Source of the DNA: Citrobacter gillenii
GTDB lineage: Bacteria > Pseudomonadota > Gammaproteobacteria > Enterobacterales > Enterobacteriaceae
Direction: 5' to 3'
Assembly (NCBI RefSeq): GCF_013337685.1
Contig: NZ_SUQN01000002.1
Location: forward strand, 62,001 to 126,000
Length of the DNA stretch: 64,000 nt
Shown: piece by piece, positions 59,408 to 64,000 of the stretch
How positions within the stretch are numbered: the first letter of the stretch is position 1
Layout of the letters: the number at the start of each line of letters is the position of its first letter
Notes under the pieces: model-generated
The model's database searches: none
What the model saw: only the letters and a program-made list of their open reading frames with translations
Told to the model about the DNA's origin: nothing
Program-made: the position numbers and the translations under genes

Positions 59408-60075
59408 GTTGCGGAGAATAACCTGATGGGTGGGAGTGAGGATGCGCAGGCAGCATGGATACGTCAGCATGGGATAGATATGGCGAGTTGTTCGATAATC
59501 CTGGTGGAGCCGCCTGTCAGGAAGCGATAGATGAGCGTGATGCGGTAGGGCTGGCGCTGGCAACAGGTACAGTGGCTCTGTTTCCTGGCAGTGCCCTGGC
59601 GATGTGGGGACTGGGCGCGGGGGCAAATGCAGGAATTGGCTACCTGGCGGATGGTTCGGTTGACCCTTCCAGTGCGGTAGTGGCTGGCTGGGTGAATGTG
59701 TTCAGTATGGGAAATTGTGTGGTGGGAACGGTAGGCTGGAATGCGGCGGGTGGTGCGCTGGGTAACTGGATAGACAACAAAGACCCTCTGTCTGGTGCGC
59801 TTATCAATGGTGCTGGTTCTGGTATCGGCTATGGCATTGGTAAAGGGCTCTCATGGGGAGTTAATGCTGGGGCAAACAGGTGGAAAGGAGGTTGGGATCC
59901 GAAATTTAACCCGACACTTCAGAAGTATACTGAAGTAAAAGGTGATTTTGGGATTTCGAAGAAAATTACACCAAGCCAAATTCCTGGCATTGCTGGTGAT
60001 GTAGCAGCTTCTTTCGCATCTGAATATGAGAGTAAAAGAATCGAATCCCATATTCAGGGAGAAAAAAATGAGTAA
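59408..60075 (+). pseudogene. Orphan CdiA-CT toxin, module 1 (frameshifted)
   Basis: Begins in frame with VAENNLMGGSEDAQAAWIRQ, the VENN junction seen at CdiA toxin boundaries. Near 59493 the sequence reads TTGTTCGATAAT where modules 2 and 4 have TTGTTCGGATAAT: one G is missing and the frame shifts. The rest of the toxin is open in the new frame to 60075: a Gly/Ala-rich body (GLALATGTVALFPGSALAMW, NAAGGALGNWIDNKDPLSGA), the shared WDPKFNPTLQKYTEVKG block and a variable tail. A spurious ATG at 59455 gives a 206-residue frame lacking the true N-terminus. No cdiB-export region is attached, so it can work only after recombination with cdiA. Confidence 0.75.
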
Positions 60076-60310
60076 TCGGCAGACAAGTTTAACTGATTTA
60101 TCGGTTATTTTTTTGATCGCATTTTTATCAATTATCCTTTCTTTTCTTTGTATAGATATCCTTTTCTCTATTTTTCAGTGGATAGTTACAGGAAAGTTGA
60201 ACATTACATGGAATGGTGTAAGCCGTGTTTTATTCATGGGGTGTGTGATTGGCTCATTTATCGGTGTTGGATGTGTTATAGCCAGGTGTTTAGGATTAAA
60301 AGGGTTTTAA
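60068..60310 (+). CDS. Orphan immunity protein 1, small membrane protein
   Basis: An 80-residue protein with two strong hydrophobic helices (about residues 12-38 and 53-75) and the C-terminus CLGLKGF. Its ATG overlaps the module 1 toxin stop by 8 bases (ATGAGTAA). An integral membrane immunity protein implies a toxin acting at the inner membrane, as for the CdiI of E. coli EC93. The helices differ in sequence from the other three immunity proteins, but the GxG...KGF ending is shared with proteins 2 and 4. Confidence 0.72.
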   Translation: MSNRQTSLTDLSVIFLIAFLSIILSFLCIDILFSIFQWIVTGKLNITWNGVSRVLFMGCVIGSFIGVGCVIARCLGLKGF

Positions 60311-60322
60311 TAGCTGTTTGTT

Positions 60323-60994
60323 GTGACGAATATCCTGATGGGCGGGAGTGAGGATGCTCAGGCAGCATGGATACGTCAGCATGGGATAGATATGGCGAGT
60401 TGTTCGGATAATCCTGGTGGAGCCGCCTGTCAGAAAGCGATAAATGAGCGTGATGCGGTAGGGCTGGCGCTGGCAACAGGTACAGTGGCTCTGCTTCCTG
60501 GCAGTGCTCAGGCGATGTGGGGACTTGGCGCGGGGGCAAATGCTGGGATGCAGTATGCTGACAGCGGTGAAATAAACCCAGTCAACTCGGTGGCAGCAGG
60601 CTGGATAAATGTAATAACCATGGGGCAGGGCTGGAAAGGGACAATAGCCTGGAATGCGGCAGGTGGAGCATTAACCAACGCGATAAACGGAGATGATCCT
60701 CTTACAGGGGTGATAACAAATGGAGCGGGAGCCGGGTTTGGAGATGGTGTTGGCAATTATGTGGTGAAGCCTGTTGCAAATACAATTGGTAAATGGATAA
60801 CCAGTGGGTGGAATCCTAAATTCGATCCTACTCTACTAAAATATACTGAAGTTAAAGGGCAGTTAGGTCTATCTAAAGAAATGGTACCGAGTATGATTCC
60901 GGGTGCTGTGGGTAATGCGGGTGGTAGTTTATCATCTGAGTTTGGCAGTTCCATTATCCAGAAAAAGAAAAATACAATGGAGGCTGGGAAATGA
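60323..60994 (+). CDS. Orphan CdiA-CT toxin, module 2 (intact frame)
   Basis: 223 residues from GTG at 60323 (MTNILMGGSEDAQAAWIRQH). The VENN junction is degraded (VTNILMGG where others read V(A)ENNLMGG), but the frame is intact. Residues 1-80 are nearly identical to the other modules (DMASCSDNPGGAACQKAINE and ATGTVALLPGSAQAMWGLGA); from ANAGMQYADSGEINPVNSVA on it diverges, then rejoins at WNPKFDPTLLKYTEVKGQLG and ends in its own tail. Gly/Ala-rich amphipathic segments suit a membrane-active toxin. Whether it is expressed alone is unknown. Confidence 0.72.
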   Translation: MTNILMGGSEDAQAAWIRQHGIDMASCSDNPGGAACQKAINERDAVGLALATGTVALLPGSAQAMWGLGAGANAGMQYADSGEINPVNSVAAGWINVITMGQGWKGTIAWNAAGGALTNAINGDDPLTGVITNGAGAGFGDGVGNYVVKPVANTIGKWITSGWNPKFDPTLLKYTEVKGQLGLSKEMVPSMIPGAVGNAGGSLSSEFGSSIIQKKKNTMEAGK

Positions 60995-61224
60995 AGAATC
61001 TCCTTATTGTTGTCTTATTAGTGGCTGTATGCATATTTGGTTTATTTATAGTTGGTTCGATTTTTTATCTTCTTCTGGAGATATTCATGTACTTTTATTT
61101 GAATACCTCAATATCATTTGAAGTTTTTCAGTTCTCTAGACTGTTAAAAATGAGTGTGTATGGAGGGGCGGTCTTAGGCTTGGGTATTGGTTTGTTGCAT
61201 ATCATGAAAGTTAAGGGGTTCTGA
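60991..61224 (+). CDS. Orphan immunity protein 2, small membrane protein
   Basis: 77 residues, two hydrophobic helices (about 3-40 and 58-72), C-terminus IMKVKGF. Start overlaps the module 2 toxin stop by 4 bases (ATGA), so translation is coupled. Sequence differs from immunity protein 1 except for the end. Confidence 0.72.
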   Translation: MKNLLIVVLLVAVCIFGLFIVGSIFYLLLEIFMYFYLNTSISFEVFQFSRLLKMSVYGGAVLGLGIGLLHIMKVKGF

Positions 61225-61227
61225 CAT

Positions 61228-61864
61228 GTTGCGGAGAATAACCTGATGGCGGGAGTGAGGATGCGCAGGCGGCATGGATACGTCAGCATGGTATCGATAT
61301 GGCGAGCTGTTCGGATAACCCTGGCGGAGCCGCCTGTCAGAAAGCGATAAATGAGCGTAATGCGGTAGGGCTGGCGCTGGCAACAGGTACAGTGGCTCTG
61401 CTTCCTGGCAGTGCTCAGGCGATGTGGGGACTTGGCGCGGGGGCAAATGCAGGAATTGGCTACCTGGCTGATGGTTCGGTTGACCCTTCCAGCGCGGTAG
61501 TGGCTGGGTGAATGTGTTCAGTATGGGGAATCGTGTGGTGGGAACGGTAGGCTGGAATGCGGCGGGTGGTGCATTTGGTAACTGGATTGACAACAAAGAT
61601 CCACTGTCTGGGGCGATTATTAATGGCGGGGGATCCGCAATAGGGTATGGCGTAGGAAAAATTATCCAACGACCATTAGAGAATATAATTAACCCGGGTT
61701 GGAAAAACTGGGAATGGGTCGATATAGGTAAAGGTATTAGCAAACCTTTATCACTAAACCCAGCTCCAGAAATTTCTGGGAATATTGGTTCTTCTGTTGG
61801 TTCTGAAGGCGCAGGTGTTATTCTTCAGGAGCAAATTAAAAATCAACAGGAGCAGAAAAAATGA
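61228..61864 (+). pseudogene. Orphan CdiA-CT toxin, module 3 (two frameshifts)
   Basis: Begins in frame with VAENNLM. At about 61247 one G is missing (CTGATGGCGGG against CTGATGGGCGGG), shifting the frame; MASCSDNPGGAACQKAINER then reads open from 61299. At about 61510 GGCTGGGTG replaces GGCTGGCTGGGTG: one copy of a 4-base CTGG repeat is lost, which creates a stop at 61511 and moves the rest (NVFSMGNRVVGTVGWNAAGG) into a third frame to 61864. The tail differs from the other modules (WKNWEWVDIGKGISKPLSLN). Clearly not translated as one protein as it stands. Confidence 0.75.
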
Positions 61865-62094
61865 AATCATTTCATCCTCCATTGCGATTTCTTATGTCTT
61901 TTCTGTTATGGTTTATTTGTGTGTTTATTACAACAATATCAATATTTTTTCTCTTGAGAGTGATTTCCTATTATTTGATTGGAGGTCGTTTTTTATTCTC
62001 TTATAGTGATGTATTAAATGCTTTGAAAATTGGTGGATATTGCTCATTCTTATGTAATGCAGTAAGTTGGTTTTTACATTGGCGTAACAATTAA
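61861..62094 (+). CDS. Orphan immunity protein 3, small membrane protein
   Basis: 77 residues with two hydrophobic helices (about 9-38 and 54-70). It overlaps the module 3 toxin stop by 4 bases. It ends WFLHWRNN and lacks the KGF ending, in line with the very different toxin tail of module 3. The frame is intact although its toxin is broken. Confidence 0.7.
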   Translation: MKSFHPPLRFLMSFLLWFICVFITTISIFFLLRVISYYLIGGRFLFSYSDVLNALKIGGYCSFLCNAVSWFLHWRNN

Positions 62095-62102
62095 ATTTAG
62101 TT

Positions 62103-62774
62103 GTTGAGAATAACCTGATGGGCGGGAGTGAGGATGCTCAGGCAGCATGGATATGTCAGCATGGGATAGATATGGCGAGTTGTTCGGATAATCCTGGTGG
62201 AGCCGCCTGTCAGGAAGCGATAAATGAGCGTGATGCGGTAGGGCTGGCGCTGGCAACAAGTACAGTGGCTCTGTTTCCTGGCAGTGCCCAGGCGATGTGG
62301 GGACTGGGCGCGGGGGCAAATGCTGGAATTGGCTACCTGGCGGATGGTTCGGTTGACCCTTCCAGCGCGGTAGTGGCTGGCTGGGTGAATGTGTTCAGTA
62401 TGGGGAATCGTGTGGTGGGAACGGTAGGCTGGAATGCGGCGGGTGGTGCATTTGGTAACTGGATTGACAACAAAGATCCACTGTCTGGGGCGATTATTAA
62501 TGGTGCCGGTTCTGGTATCGGTTATGGCATTGGTAAAGGACTTTCATGGAGTGTTAATGCCGGGGCAAACTGGTGGAAAGGTGGCTGGGATCCGAAATTT
62601 AACCCGACACTTCAGAAGTATACTGAAGTAAAAGGTGATTTTGGGATTTCGAAGGAAATATCCCCTAGCCGTGTTCCTGGTTCTTTTGGTGATTTTGGTG
62701 GCTCATTCTTCTCTGAAATAACAGGCAAAGGTATAGAAAAACCTACGGGCTCTGTGGGAGAGGGAGATAAATGA
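62103..62774 (+). CDS. Orphan CdiA-CT toxin, module 4 (intact frame)
   Basis: A perfect VENNLMGGSEDAQAAW junction begins at 62103; the first ATG is at 62118, giving a 218-residue frame. It is nearly identical to module 1 through GWDPKFNPTLQKYTEVKGDF and GISK, after which the two tails differ (EISPSRVPGSFGDFGGSFFS against KITPSQIPGIAGDVAASFAS). There is no ribosome-binding site suited to independent expression, and no export domain. It is the best candidate for a working cassette that could replace the CdiA C-terminus by recombination at VENN. Confidence 0.75.
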   Translation, partial: VENNLMGGSEDAQAAWICQHGIDMASCSDNPGGAACQEAINERDAVGLALATSTVALFPGSAQAMWGLGAGANAGIGYLADGSVDPSSAVVAGWVNVFSMGNRVVGTVGWNAAGGAFGNWIDNKDPLSGAIINGAGSGIGYGIGKGLSWSVNAGANWWKGGWDPKFNPTLQKYTEVKGDFGISKEISPSRVPGSFGDFGGSFFSEITGKGIEKPTGSVGEGDK

Positions 62775-62989
62775 TTAATGTTCTCTTTTTTATCTTCTCT
62801 GTAGTTGCGGGGATTATCATGGCTGAACTGGCTTATTTTTCATTACTTATTACTGATTATTTCATACGGGGTAGCTTCGATTTTTCTTTGCCTGAAGTCC
62901 TGCATAATCTAAAAGTAGGTGGTGGCGGTGGATTTATTATTGGCATTGGGATCGTTTTATGTCGTCTTTTTAAGATTAAAGGATTTTAA
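62771..62989 (+). CDS. Orphan immunity protein 4, small membrane protein
   Basis: 72 residues with two hydrophobic segments (about 4-30 and 50-67) and the C-terminus LFKIKGF, like proteins 1 and 2. Start overlaps the module 4 toxin stop by 4 bases (ATGA). Its helices do not resemble those of protein 1 although their toxins are almost the same up to the tail. Confidence 0.72.
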   Translation: MINVLFFIFSVVAGIIMAELAYFSLLITDYFIRGSFDFSLPEVLHNLKVGGGGGFIIGIGIVLCRLFKIKGF

Positions 62990-62991
62990 TC

Positions 62992-63072
62992 GTGGAGAAT
63001 AATACGCTGAGTGTTGCTCAAAACAAATCCCGTGCTCAGGAAATGACTCAGTGCCAGTACAATGCTGATTGA
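62992..63072 (+). pseudogene. Fifth VENN junction, truncated after 24 codons
   Basis: Reads VENNTLSVAQNKSRAQEMTQ and then CQYNAD before a stop at 63070. It starts 2 bases after the stop of immunity protein 4. The start of a further toxin cassette of another type, now cut off. Confidence 0.65.
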
Positions 63073-63080
63073 GAAATTAC

Positions 63081-63201
63081 GCCTCGGTGCAGGAGCAGAA
63101 GGGGCTGTTAGCGGGCGACGGCGGATAAAAACAGCCGGGACGCTGGGTTTCAGGGATATTCATAACGAAGCGGACTTTACGGTCAGACATGCGGGAGCCA
63201 G
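63081..63201 (+). pseudogene. Shrunken second copy of a cdiA segment
   Basis: 63081-63121 matches cdiA 57501-57541, and 63121-63201 matches cdiA from about 57606 to 57696 with a small further deletion. The larger missing part is flanked by a short direct repeat (GGCGACGG) in cdiA, which points to slippage deletion. Several stops prevent translation. It is a relic of a longer cdiA 3' duplication. Confidence 0.8.
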
Positions 63202-63274
63202 ATGGTCAACGTTAGAAATGAAGGAATAGACTCGCGCTTGCCCGCCATCCGGCGAAGAGATGGTGGTGCGTAAC

Positions 63275-63307
63275 AGGCCTGATGCGCTGCGCTTATCAGG
63301 CCTACGG
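63275..63307. repeat. REP-type palindrome after the CDI array
   Basis: AGGCCTGATGCGCTGCGC with TTATCAGGCCTACGG. It lies at the edge between CDI relics and the symE-like gene. Confidence 0.75.
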
Positions 63308-63316
63308 GACGAAGCT

Positions 63317-63772
63317 TTATTTGCTGCGTTTAATCATCGGTATATCGCCCAAATCATGCAACGCGCCGGGAAAGGTTTTTAACCACTGGGACACTTTCTG
63401 CTTATTAATATTCACCACACTCATTCCTTCTATACAGCCCCATAACTCTCTCGTATGCTGTGGCGTAATAACGATGCAATCTTTCATCACCCGTATTTTT
63501 ACCGGCATACCATTAACAAATCCGGCATTGGGCAGCCATTCTCCGCTGAGTGGCAGATAATTATTATCCATCCGTGAATACAGTTCGCAGCAGGCGGAAC
63601 TGTCCTGCGCCGATTCCGCTCGTGGATGAATGCTGGCCTCCACGGTGCGCTTGCCGTGCAGACGGTTGCGGTGGTTTTTGCGTAGCAGCTCGGGGTTTTG
63701 CGACTCATCCGGCAAAACCTCAGAATCTGCTTGGGCCACGGCGGGTTCTGGCATAAAATTCGCGTCAGCCAT
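63317..63772 (-). CDS. SymE-family toxin-like protein
   Basis: 151 residues. The C-terminal half (about 65-135: YLPLSGEWLPNAGFVNGMPV, KIRVMKDCIVITPQ) matches the SymE / AbrB-like beta-barrel family, in which E. coli SymE is an SOS-induced RNA-acting (or nucleoid-condensing) protein controlled by the antisense RNA SymR. The N-terminal 60 residues are a polar extension (HPRAESAQDSSACCELYSRM) longer than in E. coli SymE. The ATG at 63772 has AGGAG upstream. SymE-type genes are common beside polymorphic-toxin loci. I saw no LexA box and cannot identify a SymR-like antisense promoter. Confidence 0.75.
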   Translation of the reverse strand: MADANFMPEPAVAQADSEVLPDESQNPELLRKNHRNRLHGKRTVEASIHPRAESAQDSSACCELYSRMDNNYLPLSGEWLPNAGFVNGMPVKIRVMKDCIVITPQHTRELWGCIEGMSVVNINKQKVSQWLKTFPGALHDLGDIPMIKRSK

Positions 63773-63845
63773 AATCAACTCCTGTGTTTAGTTGTTTTGT
63801 GGTTAGCGGTGTGAGGGTGTTGCTGCACCTTCATGCCGCGAATCC

Positions 63846-63966
63846 CCGTCATAATTCGAATTGCAGGTGCGTTGGCTATGCTCGTTCACCCCAGTCACAT
63901 AGTTATCTATGCTGCTGGGAATTTACTCCCTTGCCGCCGTCCTGCAACTCGAATTATTCAGGCGAT
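63846..63966. repeat. Palindromic enterobacterial intergenic repeat (about 120 bases)
   Basis: Ends are inverted: ATAATTCGAATTGCAGG (63851-63867) against CCTGCAACTCGAATTATT (63941-63958). The inner part has GTTCACCCCAGTCACATAG and CTATGCTGCTGGG, forming a second stem. This resembles a dispersed repeat seen between genes in several enterobacteria; I do not assign a formal name. Confidence 0.6.
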
Positions 63967-64000
63967 TAGATTTAAAATGATCTTATATTTCCTTCGTTGC

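Noticed and set aside
59455..59500. The ATG at 59455 as a true start of the module 1 toxin (MDTSAWDRYG).
   Set aside because: The sequence around it encodes GGSEDAQAAWIRQHGIDMAS in the original frame, as in the other modules; the ATG frame only becomes toxin sequence after the 1-base deletion.

Overview
The window is chromosomal DNA from a member of the Enterobacteriaceae, most likely Citrobacter or a close relative. The backbone order dinB-pepD-gpt-frsA-crl-phoE-proBA-thrW and yahN-yahO-prpRBCDE-lac is that of Escherichia coli and Salmonella. A functional-looking lacIZY, a Salmonella-type ferrioxamine receptor (foxA) and an intact Flag-2 lateral-flagellum cluster occur together, which points away from E. 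coli K-12 and Salmonella. REP-type palindromes between genes support the same group. The genus is inferred; no marker here proves it.

Layout. (1) 1-10.3 kb is the distal end of the Flag-2 locus: a 5'-truncated lafW, a ToxR/ToxS-like pair (lafZ and a small partner) on the opposite strand, flagellin lafA, then lafB-C-D-E-F-S-T-U (cap, chaperones, hook-length control, FliL, sigma-28, stator). A very good sigma-54 promoter precedes lafB. (2) 10.4-20.2 kb is conserved backbone: an unknown CxxC protein, dinB with its LexA box, pepD, gpt, frsA, crl, phoE and proBA (with two opposed Pho boxes between phoE and proB), and tRNA-Thr thrW. (3) 20.4-31.6 kb is accessory: a TPR protein, a Tat-exported agmatine-deiminase-like enzyme, a DJ-1/PfpI protein, Fur-box-preceded foxR-foxA, a lipoprotein, a YccM-like iron-sulfur membrane protein, a DosC-like globin-coupled diguanylate cyclase, yahN and yahO. 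(4) 31.6-39.1 kb is the propionate 2-methylcitrate locus prpR / prpBCDE with a sigma-54 promoter. (5) 39.1-44.8 kb is lacY-lacZ-lacI on the minus strand, convergent with prpE; lacA is absent. O1, O2, the CRP site and the promoter are readable. (6) 44.9-47.3 kb holds a methyltransferase, a GlxA-type regulator and a UlaG-like metallo-hydrolase.

(7) 47.5-63.2 kb is the most interesting part: a contact-dependent growth inhibition (CDI) locus. It has cdiB, a 3236-residue cdiA with a soluble-looking 147-residue C-terminal toxin after VENN, and a small acidic immunity protein. Behind it lies a tandem array of four orphan toxin/immunity modules of a different class. Each module starts at a VENN-like junction and carries a nearly identical Gly/Ala-rich toxin body with a variable tail. 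Each is followed, with a 4-8 base overlap, by a different small two-helix membrane protein. Two of the four toxin frames are broken by small deletions, but all four immunity frames are open. The array ends with a fifth VENN stub and a shrunken second copy of a piece of cdiA. (8) The window closes with a SymE-like gene and a palindromic intergenic repeat.

All functions are inferred from reading the translated sequence and from family knowledge; no database search was run.
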